Shown one piece after another: positions 1 to 5,269 of a stretch of 5,269 bases of DNA. The notes below the pieces were generated by a model, which searched no databases, was not told where the DNA came from, and saw only the letters and a list, made by a program, of their open reading frames with translations. The translations under genes were made by a program, and so were the position numbers. Each line of letters opens with the position of its first letter. The first letter of the stretch is position 1. Source of the stretch: an uncultured Chloroflexota bacterium. Its GTDB lineage: Bacteria; Chloroflexota; Limnocylindria; Limnocylindrales; Limnocylindraceae. The DNA is taken from NCBI GenBank assembly GCA_903938075.1, contig CAJABS010000088.1:1-5269 (forward strand). The letters are read 5' to 3'.

Positions 1-2
1 CA

Positions 3-671
3 GCCGCCGCAGCCGGCCTACTCCCAGGCGATCGCATCGTCGGCCTTGAAGGAGAGACCTTTGATCGATTTGAATCGCCACTACGAAGCCTCCCAGAACG
101 AGCAGGGGAGACCGTGCTCATTTCGGTGGAAACGCCTGGTCAAACCGTACGTCACGTGTCCATTACGCTGCGAACCGCAGAAGAGGCGGCAGGGCAGGGG
201 TACATGGGCGTGCAGATTGAATCGATTGACGGCGCAGGGCCGCTCTCACGTTCGTTCGTTGATGCCATTGGAGTTGCCGCTGTGCGTACCTGGGATGCGG
301 GCACCTCAATCATCGGCGCGCTAGGGAGCTTCATCACATCGCCGCTCCGCCCCTCCGACGGTACTGGTGGTGTCGCTGGGCCGATCGGCATTGCGGTTGG
401 CGTCTCAGCAGCCGCTGATCAACTCGGATTCGCCGGCCTCCTGCAAATCGCGGCGCTCCTCTCGGCGAATCTTGCCGTCCTCAATCTGCTGCCAATCCCG
501 CCGCTCGATGGCGGCCGTGTGGCGGCGCTCTTCCTCCGTCGACTACTGGGTGAGGTACATGGGCGCCGGATCGAGCGACAGCTCGTCACTGTCGGCGCTG
601 TGCTGATGCTTGCCCTCTTCGCGTGGATCTCTTTTGGTGACATTCTCAATCTGTTTGGGATTGAGCGATGA
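3..671 (+). CDS. rseP: RseP-like site-2 intramembrane zinc metalloprotease, C-terminal part (5' end outside window)
   Basis: The reading frame is open from the window edge (first full codon at base 3) to the TGA at 669-671, giving 222 codons. The ATG at 114 is internal, because clear PDZ sequence precedes it (AGLLPGDRIVGLEGETF, residues 4-20 of the visible part). The PDZ domain runs to about residue 65. After it come GPIGI (residues 126-130), a hydrophobic helix, and LPIPPLDGGR (163-172), whose Asp169 is the expected third zinc ligand of M50 proteases. A last hydrophobic helix lies close to the C-terminus. The HExxH motif and first membrane helix must lie upstream and cannot be seen. Family knowledge: RseP cleaves membrane-bound anti-sigma factors and remnant signal peptides within the membrane. 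The stop overlaps the ispG start (ATGA), so the two genes are probably co-transcribed and translationally coupled. The substrate in this organism is unknown. Assignment to the M50B family is secure. Confidence 0.93.
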   Translation, partial: AAAAGLLPGDRIVGLEGETFDRFESPLRSLPERAGETVLISVETPGQTVRHVSITLRTAEEAAGQGYMGVQIESIDGAGPLSRSFVDAIGVAAVRTWDAGTSIIGALGSFITSPLRPSDGTGGVAGPIGIAVGVSAAADQLGFAGLLQIAALLSANLAVLNLLPIPPLDGGRVAALFLRRLLGEVHGRRIERQLVTVGAVLMLALFAWISFGDILNLFGIER

Positions 672-1945
672 GCCGAGAGCTCAACGTGGTCGCCCGCCCC
701 GCGGCTGACCGACCAGATCAGCTTCGCCCAGTTCGCCGCTCAACGCCGAGCGTTTCCGTGGGTGGCGTATTGGTTGGTTCAGCCCACCCAATTGTTGTGC
801 AGTCAATGACGAACACTGACACTGCTGACGCAGCTGGCACCGCAGCACAGGTAGCGCATCTTGCACGCGCCGGAAGTCAGATTGTTCGCGTTACCGTCAA
901 CAACGACGCAGCCGCCGCAGCGATCCCCGAGATCGTGCAGCGACTGGCGGACGATGGCCTTACTACGCCGATCGTTGGCGACTTCCACTACAACGGCCAC
1001 AAGCTCCTCGCTGCGCACCCGAAGGCAGCAGAACTCCTTGCCAAGTATCGAATCAACCCGGGCAATGTTGGGAGCAAGCACCGCGATGAGAACTTCCAGA
1101 CGATCGTCAAAGTTGCGATCGATCACGGCAAGCCAGTGCGGATTGGTGTGAACTGGGGCTCGCTCGATCAGGACCTCCTCACGAGACTGATGGAGGAGAA
1201 CGCCGCGGCGGCCACTCCGGCTAGCGCACGATCCGTCACGATTGAGGCGATCGTCCGCTCTGCAACACAGTCGGCGGAGCTCGCCGAAGCAACGGGCCTA
1301 CCGCACGATCGCATCCTGCTCTCTGCCAAGACATCAAACGTTCGCGATCTCTTCGACGTGTATACCGAGCTTGCGGGCCGCTGCGACTATCCGCTGCACC
1401 TCGGCCTCACCGAGGCGGGGATGGGGATGAAGGGGATCGTGGCCACGAGCGCGGCCCTTGGACACCTCTTGAACCAGGGGATTGGGGATACGATCCGCGT
1501 CTCGCTGACGCCAGAGCCAGGTGCTGACCGTGCGCTCGAGGTTGAGGTGGCGCAGCAGATTCTGCAGTCCCTCGGGCTTCGTGCCTTCTCGCCGCAGGTG
1601 ACGTCATGTCCGGGATGCGGACGCACGACGAGCACCTTCTTCCAGGAGATGGCGCAAGAGATTCAGGGTTATCTGAAGACACGCTTGCCAGAGTGGCGAC
1701 CACTACATCCAGGGGTGGAGAACCTTGAGGTTGCGGTGATGGGCTGTGTCGTCAACGGACCAGGGGAGTCGAAGCACGCGAACCTGGGGATCAGCCTTCC
1801 GGGCACCTTCGAGGAGCCAGTCGCCCCCGTCTTTCAGGATGGCGCCCTGCTCACCACACTACGCGGTGATCGGATTGTGGCCGAGTTCCTAGAGATCCTT
1901 GAACGCTACGTGGCAGATCATTACACTCAAACGCAGCCGAAGTAG
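668..1945 (+). CDS. ispG: 4-hydroxy-3-methylbut-2-en-1-yl diphosphate synthase (IspG/GcpE)
   Basis: This cytosolic 4Fe-4S enzyme reduces MEcPP to HMBPP, the penultimate step of the MEP isoprenoid pathway, using ferredoxin or flavodoxin. The 425-residue product shows the family landmarks: QSMTNTDT (residues 45-52) at the start of the TIM barrel, NPGNVGSK followed by KHRDENF, IGVNWGSLD, and LGLTEAGMGMKG. The C-terminal cluster domain has CPGCGR (Cys314, Cys317) and GCVVNGPGE (Cys360, Glu367), the three cysteines and one glutamate that ligate the 4Fe-4S cluster. All are intact, so the enzyme should be active. It is longer than the E. coli protein (372 residues) because of an extended N-terminus and a loop around residues 175-195, as in other long bacterial IspGs; no large plant-type extra domain is evident. 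ATG 668 is chosen because it forms an ATGA overlap with rseP and leads directly into family sequence. Its Shine-Dalgarno sequence is weak, which fits translational coupling. Confidence 0.97.
   Translation: MSRELNVVARPAADRPDQLRPVRRSTPSVSVGGVLVGSAHPIVVQSMTNTDTADAAGTAAQVAHLARAGSQIVRVTVNNDAAAAAIPEIVQRLADDGLTTPIVGDFHYNGHKLLAAHPKAAELLAKYRINPGNVGSKHRDENFQTIVKVAIDHGKPVRIGVNWGSLDQDLLTRLMEENAAAATPASARSVTIEAIVRSATQSAELAEATGLPHDRILLSAKTSNVRDLFDVYTELAGRCDYPLHLGLTEAGMGMKGIVATSAALGHLLNQGIGDTIRVSLTPEPGADRALEVEVAQQILQSLGLRAFSPQVTSCPGCGRTTSTFFQEMAQEIQGYLKTRLPEWRPLHPGVENLEVAVMGCVVNGPGESKHANLGISLPGTFEEPVAPVFQDGALLTTLRGDRIVAEFLEILERYVADHYTQTQPK
1899..1927 (+). promoter_or_regulatory. Candidate sigma-70-type promoter for the SMR gene, inside the ispG 3' end
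   Basis: TTGAAC (1899-1904) and TACACT (1922-1927) are separated by 17 bases. Each matches four of six consensus bases. The predicted transcription start is near 1934, about 54 bases before the SMR start codon. This would allow the transporter to be expressed separately from ispG. A match of this quality arises easily by chance, so confidence is low; transcription from the ispG operon is an equally good explanation. Confidence 0.25.
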
Positions 1946-1977
1946 GCGCAGAAGTGCTGTGCAACTATCCGGCAGAT

Positions 1978-1984
1978 GGAGGTG
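1978..1984 (+). promoter_or_regulatory. Strong ribosome binding site deciding the SMR start
   Basis: GGAGGTG lies five to six bases before ATG 1988. It overlaps the alternative in-frame ATG at 1976, which has no comparable site. ATG 1988 is therefore the better start. It also yields the MAW opening familiar from SugE/Gdx-like SMR proteins. Confidence 0.8.
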
Positions 1985-1987
1985 ACC

Positions 1988-2314
1988 ATGGCGTGGCTGC
2001 TCATTATCGTTGCAGGGTTGTTTGAGGTCGGGTTTGCGACCTTTCTAAAGCTTTCGGACGGATTTAGCCGACTGCTTCCCTCCATCGGATTCTTTGTGTG
2101 CTCGGCGATTAGTTTTTCACTGCTTGCGGAAGCGGCGAAAACCTTGCCAATCGGCACCGCATACGCGGTTTGGACCGGGATTGGGGCGACCGGAACAGCA
2201 ATCTTGGGGATGCTGATTTTCAACGATCCAGTCAGCCTCACTCGATTCCTGGCGATCGCGCTCATCATCGGTGGGATTGTCCTGTTGAACCTCTCTGGGG
2301 GGAGCCACGCCTAG
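1988..2314 (+). CDS. Small multidrug resistance (SMR) family transporter, SugE/Gdx- or Qac-like
   Basis: The product has 108 residues and four hydrophobic segments (about 3-22, 32-50, 57-78 and 84-102), the usual size and topology of SMR proteins, which work as dual-topology dimers exchanging a cationic substrate for protons. Glu13 in TM1 (AGLFEVGF) is at the position of the essential Glu13/14 of the family. The TM2-TM3 junction PIGTAYAVWTGIGATGTAILG (residues 54-74) contains Tyr59 and Trp62, typical of the family, and resembles guanidinium exporters (SugE/Gdx). TM1, however, has Phe16 and FLKLSDGFSRLLPS, lacking the Trp and GLK of typical Gdx proteins and closer to Qac/EmrE members. The substrate (guanidinium or quaternary ammonium compounds) is therefore left open. 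The gene stands alone, 42 bases after ispG, so it is probably not part of a paired heterodimeric SMR unless the partner is elsewhere. No guanidine riboswitch is visible in the short leader. Family assignment is secure; subtype is not. Confidence 0.93.
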   Translation: MAWLLIIVAGLFEVGFATFLKLSDGFSRLLPSIGFFVCSAISFSLLAEAAKTLPIGTAYAVWTGIGATGTAILGMLIFNDPVSLTRFLAIALIIGGIVLLNLSGGSHA

Positions 2315-2318
2315 CTAA

Positions 2319-2430
2319 TCCCGAGCACGGGATGAACCCCTGGCACAGGTGGGGGCGCCCGGCGCAAGCGTAGAGACGCTGTCTTTGCACGGATTGAACG
2401 CCCTGGGGGTTCGATGGGTCGTGCTTGGGA
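2319..2430 (+). ncRNA. Candidate structured RNA: long interrupted hairpin between the SMR gene and nusA
   Basis: By manual pairing, 2319-2329 (TCCCGAGCACG) pairs with 2420-2430 (CGTGCTTGGGA) over 11 base pairs with one G-U. After an asymmetric internal loop (2330-2333 opposite 2413-2419), 2334-2341 (GAACCCCT) pairs with 2405-2412 (GGGGGTTC), with one G-U, and a few more pairs follow towards 2344/2400. Inside lies a smaller hairpin: GCAA-GCGT (2364-2371), loop AGAG, ACGC (2376-2379), a five-base bulge, then TTGC (2385-2388). The palindrome GGGCGCCC (2353-2360) gives a further option. A long rod with a central bubble superficially recalls 6S RNA, but it is short for that family and I recognise no conserved 6S, SRP or riboswitch sequence. 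It could instead be the 3'-end structure of the SMR mRNA, an upstream part of the nusA leader, or a small non-coding insertion with inverted ends. The strand is assumed from the neighbours. The fold is seen; being a functional RNA is inference. Confidence 0.4.
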
Positions 2431-2448
2431 GTATCGCCTCTAACCCCG

Positions 2449-2457
2449 TGGTATAGT
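2449..2457 (+). promoter_or_regulatory. Extended -10 promoter for the nusA operon
   Basis: TGGTATAGT is a TG-N motif joined to a -10 hexamer with five of six consensus matches (TATAGT). No good -35 box lies at 16-18 bases; TTGGGA at 2425-2430 would need a 21-base spacer. Extended -10 promoters can act without a strong -35. The predicted start is A2464 or A2465, giving a leader of about 80 nt before the nusA start codon at 2545, with an intrinsic terminator in it. Confidence 0.55.
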
Positions 2458-2484
2458 TGCTGTAACAACGGCCGCCGAACGAGA

Positions 2485-2511
2485 GACGTGGGTGACCCCC
2501 ACGTCTTTTTT
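2485..2511 (+). terminator. Intrinsic terminator / likely attenuator in the nusA leader
   Basis: GACGTGGG (2485-2492) and CCCACGTC (2498-2505) form a perfect eight-base-pair stem with the five-base loop TGACC, followed at once by six T residues (2506-2511). This is a textbook Rho-independent terminator. It lies about 20 nt after the predicted nusA promoter start and 34 nt before the nusA start codon. It could end transcripts arriving from the SMR gene or structured element, but any transcript from the 2449-2457 promoter must also pass it, which makes it a candidate attenuator. Confidence 0.85.
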
Positions 2512-2530
2512 ATCGGGGTCGCAAGTACAG

Positions 2531-2538
2531 AAGGGAGG
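2531..2538 (+). promoter_or_regulatory. Ribosome binding site deciding the GTG start of nusA
   Basis: AAGGGAGG lies six bases before GTG 2545. The same frame stays open upstream to an ATG at 2425, but the 40 extra codons would run through the promoter and terminator stem and do not resemble NusA. The Shine-Dalgarno sequence therefore fixes the GTG as the start. Confidence 0.85.
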
Positions 2539-2544
2539 CGTGAC

Positions 2545-3615
2545 GTGAGCAAAGAGCTTGTGAGCGCCCTCATTCAGCTAGGCGCTGAGCGCGGTATTGA
2601 TCGAGCTGCGGTGTTGCAGGCGGCAGAGGAGTCCTACGCGGTCGCCCTGAACCGCCGACACGCTTCATCCGATATCCACGTGCGCCTTGATCCTGAATCA
2701 GGGGCAATGCGGGTCTTTCGAGCCCGACGAGTCGTAGAAGAGGTCCTCGTCCCAGGTGCAGAGTGGACACCAGAAGAGGCCCAGGCCACAAAGCCCGGCG
2801 CCGTTGCTGGAGACCTTATTGAGCTGGAAGAGATGGATGGCGACATGGGCCGCATCGTCGCCGCCCAGGCGCGCCAGGCGCTTCAGCAGCGCCTCATCCA
2901 GATCCAGCGCGACCTGATCATGCAGTCGTTTGCCGAGCGCGCTGGTGAGATTCTCACCGGTGTGGTCATGCGTGTCGACCGCCGCAACCTTGTCTTGGAT
3001 GTAGGGAAGGCGGAGGCGTACCTGCCTGCAACCGAGCAGTCGCAGCTTGACACCTTCCGCATCGGTGAAAACGTCAAGGCGCTGTTGCTTGAGGTGCGCA
3101 CAACCGTTCGTGGGCCAGAGATCCTGCTGACGCGTACCCATAAGAACTTCGTGAAGAAGCTCTTCGAGCTTGAGGTTCCTGAGTTGACCGCGGGCACCGT
3201 GGAGATCACCTCGATCGCTCGCGAGCCTGGAAGCCGCACCAAGATCGTTGTGGCAACGAAACAGGTCGGCCTCGACCCTGTCGGCGCAGTTGTGGGCCAG
3301 CGTGGCGCACGTGTGCAGGCTGTGGTCGAAGACCTTGGTGGCGAGAAGATCGACATCATCGCGCACACCGATGACGCGGCTGAGGCGATTGGGCGAGCCC
3401 TTTCACCAGCACCCGTCGTTTCGGTCACCGTTGATGAGGCGTCTAAGTCAGCTACCGTCGTTGTTCCGGAGCGCGCGCTCTCGCTCGCGATCGGTGCTGG
3501 CGGTCAGAATGCCCGCCTTGCAGCGCGACTCACCGGTTTCCGCATTGACATTGCCAGTGACGGGACAGGGGCCGCTGAAGCTCCTGCAGATGCCCCAGCT
3601 GGCGAGGAGGCCTAA
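2545..3615 (+). CDS. nusA: Transcription termination/antitermination factor NusA
   Basis: NusA binds RNA polymerase near the RNA exit channel, stabilises pauses, and promotes intrinsic termination or Nus-dependent antitermination. The 356-residue product has the standard order: N-terminal polymerase-binding domain (about 1-128), S1 domain (about 134-198, beginning GEILTGVVMRVDRRNLVLDV), KH1 with the GxxG loop Gly251-Gln-Arg-Gly254 inside DPVGAVVGQRG, then EKIDII, and KH2 with Gly317-Ala-Gly-Gly320 inside ALSLAIGAGGQNARLAARL. The protein ends with a short Ala/Glu/Pro tail and lacks the C-terminal acidic repeats of E. coli NusA, as is normal outside Proteobacteria. GTG 2545 is preferred for its Shine-Dalgarno sequence and its fit to family starts (VSKELVSAL). 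It heads the nusA-ylxR-infB cluster and has an intrinsic terminator in its own leader, which fits autoregulation by termination. The usual upstream gene rimP is not present. Confidence 0.97.
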   Translation: MSKELVSALIQLGAERGIDRAAVLQAAEESYAVALNRRHASSDIHVRLDPESGAMRVFRARRVVEEVLVPGAEWTPEEAQATKPGAVAGDLIELEEMDGDMGRIVAAQARQALQQRLIQIQRDLIMQSFAERAGEILTGVVMRVDRRNLVLDVGKAEAYLPATEQSQLDTFRIGENVKALLLEVRTTVRGPEILLTRTHKNFVKKLFELEVPELTAGTVEITSIAREPGSRTKIVVATKQVGLDPVGAVVGQRGARVQAVVEDLGGEKIDIIAHTDDAAEAIGRALSPAPVVSVTVDEASKSATVVVPERALSLAIGAGGQNARLAARLTGFRIDIASDGTGAAEAPADAPAGEEA

Positions 3616-3889
3616 GACGCCCGCCGTTCGTACGCGCACCTGCGTTGCCTGTCGGCTGAAACAGCCGATGGAGTCGCTCGTGCGGTACGGAGCCTCCGCA
3701 GATGGAGGAGTACACACGGCTACTGTCGGCGGTCGAGGTGCGTGGATCTGCCAGAGTGGCGACGATGCGCATGACGTACTGATTGCTGATGGATTACGAC
3801 GAGGTCTGAAGGGTCGCATCACAGCCGAAGATCTTGAACGCATCCTGATTGAGCGAAAAGCGGAGAAGGCGAAAGGGGGTAGCAGATGA
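3590..3889 (+). CDS. ylxR: YlxR/RnpM family RNA-binding protein (DUF448)
   Basis: This small basic protein belongs to the YlxR family, nearly always encoded between nusA and infB. YlxR (RnpM) of Bacillus subtilis has been described as a modulator that binds RNase P. Family features are the opening RTRTCVACRLKQP (residues 14-26, with Cys18 and Cys21) and GGRGAWIC (47-54), equivalent to the conserved GRGAY/W motif; an Arg/Lys-rich tail follows. The start is uncertain. ATG 3590 gives 99 residues and a 26-base overlap with nusA, but is preceded only by a weak GAAG. A much better Shine-Dalgarno sequence (GAGGAGG, 3604-3610) points to about 3617, where the frame has only ACG. The open frame continues far upstream inside nusA without family resemblance. 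The stop overlaps the infB start (ATGA at 3886-3889), indicating coupling. The family call is strong; the exact N-terminus is not settled. Confidence 0.9.
   Translation: MPQLARRPKTPAVRTRTCVACRLKQPMESLVRYGASADGGVHTATVGGRGAWICQSGDDAHDVLIADGLRRGLKGRITAEDLERILIERKAEKAKGGSR
3604..3610 (+). promoter_or_regulatory. Strong Shine-Dalgarno sequence inside the nusA 3' end, near the ylxR start
   Basis: GAGGAGG lies within the last codons of nusA and six bases before an in-frame ACG at 3617 of ylxR. It lies after, not before, the annotated ATG at 3590. It may simply encode the Gly-Glu-Glu-Ala end of NusA, or it may serve ylxR initiation at a rare non-AUG codon. Confidence 0.35.
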
Positions 3890-5269
3890 CGAAGCAGCGC
3901 AAGAGCATCCGTCCACCGCGCCCTGATCGCTTGCCGCCAGAGCCGAAGCCAGCACGCGCTGCGCAGGTGCATGACGGCATTCTCGAGCTGCCCGCCTCCA
4001 TCGCTGTTGGTGATTTGGCAACGCTCCTCAAGGTCAACCCTGCAGACATCATCAACCCGTTGATCCGCAGTGGCGTCTTTGCCACCATGAACCAGGGCAT
4101 CGACCGCGAGACGGCATCCCTCATTGCGACGGAGCTCGGCTTCACCGTGAAAGAGCCAGAGCCTGAAGAAGACGAGGCCACTCCAGAGGCGGTCCCAGAG
4201 GCGCCACCGGCTGCAACGAAGACTGAGTTCTTCAGCGAAGCACCAGGCGCAAACCTGATCTCGCGCGCCCCGATTGTCACCGTCATGGGCCACGTTGACC
4301 ACGGCAAGACGAGCCTGCTTGATGCCCTGCGCAAGACAAGTGTGGCAGCGGGTGAGCGCGGTGGTATCACCCAGCATCTTGGTGCGAGCCAGGTGCAGCG
4401 TGGCGACCGCTCTATTCTCTTCCTTGATACTCCTGGCCACGAAGCGTTTACGGCGATGCGAGCGCGCGGCGCGCGAGTCACAGACATTGCCATCGTCGTG
4501 GTTGCCGCCGATGACGGCGTAATGCCGCAAACAAAAGAGGCGATTAGCCACGCGCGTGCGGCGAACGTGCCGATCATCATTGCGCTGAACAAGGTCGATA
4601 AGCCAGATGCAAACCCTGATCGCGTCAAGACCGAGCTTGCAGAGTCCAACGTCGTAATCGAAGACTACGGCGGCGATGTGCCGCTCGTGGCCGTCTCCGC
4701 TCGAACGGGTGCGGGCCTTGAGGATCTCCTTGACATGGTCCTGCTCGTTGCCGACCTCGGCGACTACAAGGCTGATCCGGCGCGACGTGCCGTCGGCACA
4801 GTGATCGAGGCGCAGCGCGACAAGGGGCGTGGCCCGATCGCTACCGTGATCGTGCAGACGGGCACCCTCCGCGTGGGCGACCATATGGTTGTGGGTGCGA
4901 TCTCGGGGAAGGTGCGATCACTTGAGTCCACGGATGGGGGTCGCATCAAGTTGGCTGGCCCCTCCACGGCAGTGGTTGTTTCCGGCCTCCCTGAGGTCCC
5001 TGTCAGTGGTGAGATCTTCCGCATTGCGGCAGACGAGAAGGAGGCGCGCGCCTGGTCCGAGGCTGCTGCCGATGCAACGAGCGCCGGTCGCGACAACGGA
5101 AACGCCACCATGGAAGATCTCTACAAGCGCATTCAATCCGGGGCAGGGAAAGAGGTCCGCGTCATTCTGAAGTCCGATGTGGCCGGCTCCCTCGGCGCGA
5201 TTGAGCACCAGCTCGAGAAGATGCAGAGCGACGAGGTGCGAATCAACGTGCTTCTCTCCGCCGCGGGCG
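3886..5269 (+). CDS. infB: Translation initiation factor IF-2 (3' end outside window)
   Basis: IF-2 is the GTPase that brings fMet-tRNA to the 30S subunit and promotes 50S joining. The 461 complete codons visible show one IF2_N domain (about 34-88), a short acidic/proline linker (90-110), then the G domain: G1 GHVDHGKT (135-142), G2 GGITQH with Thr162, G3 DTPGHEAF (181-188), G4 NKVD (235-238) and G5 SARTG (271-275). All GTPase motifs are intact. Domain II (about 299-385) and the beginning of domain III (KEVRVILKSDVAGSLGA, from residue 422) follow, and the frame is open at the window end. The N-terminal region is far shorter than in E. coli or actinobacterial IF-2. ATG 3886 follows AAAGGGGG with good spacing and overlaps the ylxR stop. 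Continuation of the operon to rbfA is likely but not seen. Confidence 0.97.
   Translation, partial: MTKQRKSIRPPRPDRLPPEPKPARAAQVHDGILELPASIAVGDLATLLKVNPADIINPLIRSGVFATMNQGIDRETASLIATELGFTVKEPEPEEDEATPEAVPEAPPAATKTEFFSEAPGANLISRAPIVTVMGHVDHGKTSLLDALRKTSVAAGERGGITQHLGASQVQRGDRSILFLDTPGHEAFTAMRARGARVTDIAIVVVAADDGVMPQTKEAISHARAANVPIIIALNKVDKPDANPDRVKTELAESNVVIEDYGGDVPLVAVSARTGAGLEDLLDMVLLVADLGDYKADPARRAVGTVIEAQRDKGRGPIATVIVQTGTLRVGDHMVVGAISGKVRSLESTDGGRIKLAGPSTAVVVSGLPEVPVSGEIFRIAADEKEARAWSEAAADATSAGRDNGNATMEDLYKRIQSGAGKEVRVILKSDVAGSLGAIEHQLEKMQSDEVRINVLLSAAG

Noticed and set aside
1948..1963. Possible weak hairpin terminator after ispG (GCGCA...TGTGC)
   Set aside because: The stem is only five pairs with a G-U, and there is no T-tract.
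2319..2430. 6S RNA, SRP RNA or guanidine riboswitch
   Set aside because: The rod-with-bubble shape recalls 6S RNA, but it is too short and no conserved 6S, SRP (GGAAG-type loop) or guanidine-riboswitch sequence is present; the riboswitch would also be on the wrong side of the SMR gene.
2457..2469. boxA-like sequence (TTGCTGTAACAAC compared with TGCTCTTTAACA)
   Set aside because: Two bases of the core are missing, and most of it lies upstream of the predicted transcription start, so it would not be in the RNA.
2441..2510. tRNA-like look (GTGGTATAGTTG resembles a tRNA D-arm)
   Set aside because: No acceptor stem, no anticodon stem-loop at the right place and no GTTCGA T-loop follow; the segment is better explained as an extended -10 plus terminator.
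2425..2544. 40-codon N-terminal extension of nusA from ATG 2425
   Set aside because: It runs through the -10 promoter and the terminator stem, has no NusA similarity, and GTG 2545 has a strong Shine-Dalgarno sequence.
2698..3366. 222-codon open frame on the - strand inside nusA
   Set aside because: It is a shadow of the well-conserved NusA coding sequence, with no recognisable protein features.
3448..4884. 478-codon open frame on the - strand across the nusA end, ylxR and infB
   Set aside because: It lies opposite three strongly recognisable genes, its translation is rich in Arg, Cys and His with no domain I recognise, and long antisense frames are common opposite GC-rich coding sequence.

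Overview
This window is a stretch of bacterial housekeeping DNA, moderately GC-rich by eye, with every gene on the + strand. Two conserved gene blocks are joined by a small multidrug-resistance (SMR) transporter gene and a 230-base spacer that carries regulatory and RNA-like structure. The compact initiation factor IF-2 (G domain starting near residue 130, a single N-terminal IF2_N domain), the rseP-ispG pairing and the nusA-ylxR-infB order suggest a Chloroflexota-like bacterium. That is an inference from architecture and is not certain.

Bases 1-1945 hold the envelope/isoprenoid block. It starts with the 3' part of an RseP-type intramembrane zinc metalloprotease (PDZ domain, GPIGI and LDGG motifs). 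An ATGA overlap leads into a complete ispG, the 4Fe-4S enzyme of the MEP isoprenoid pathway. In many bacteria dxr lies just upstream of this pair, so the missing 5' side probably carries dxr.

Bases 1946-2314 hold a 108-residue four-helix SMR-family transporter gene with a strong Shine-Dalgarno sequence. A possible promoter lies inside the 3' end of ispG.

Bases 2315-2544 contain no convincing protein gene. A 112-nt element (2319-2430) folds into a long interrupted hairpin. It is followed by an extended -10 promoter (TGG TATAGT), then, about 20 nt past the predicted transcription start, a textbook intrinsic terminator (2485-2511) just ahead of nusA. This layout suggests that nusA operon expression is attenuated, plausibly by NusA itself.

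Bases 2545-5269 hold the transcription/translation operon: nusA, ylxR (rnpM) and the first 461 codons of infB, with overlapping or closely coupled ends. The rimP gene that commonly precedes nusA is absent. I found no CRISPR array, tRNA, rRNA or recognisable insertion sequence, and nothing that amounts to a new multi-gene system. The most worthwhile region is the spacer at 2315-2544.
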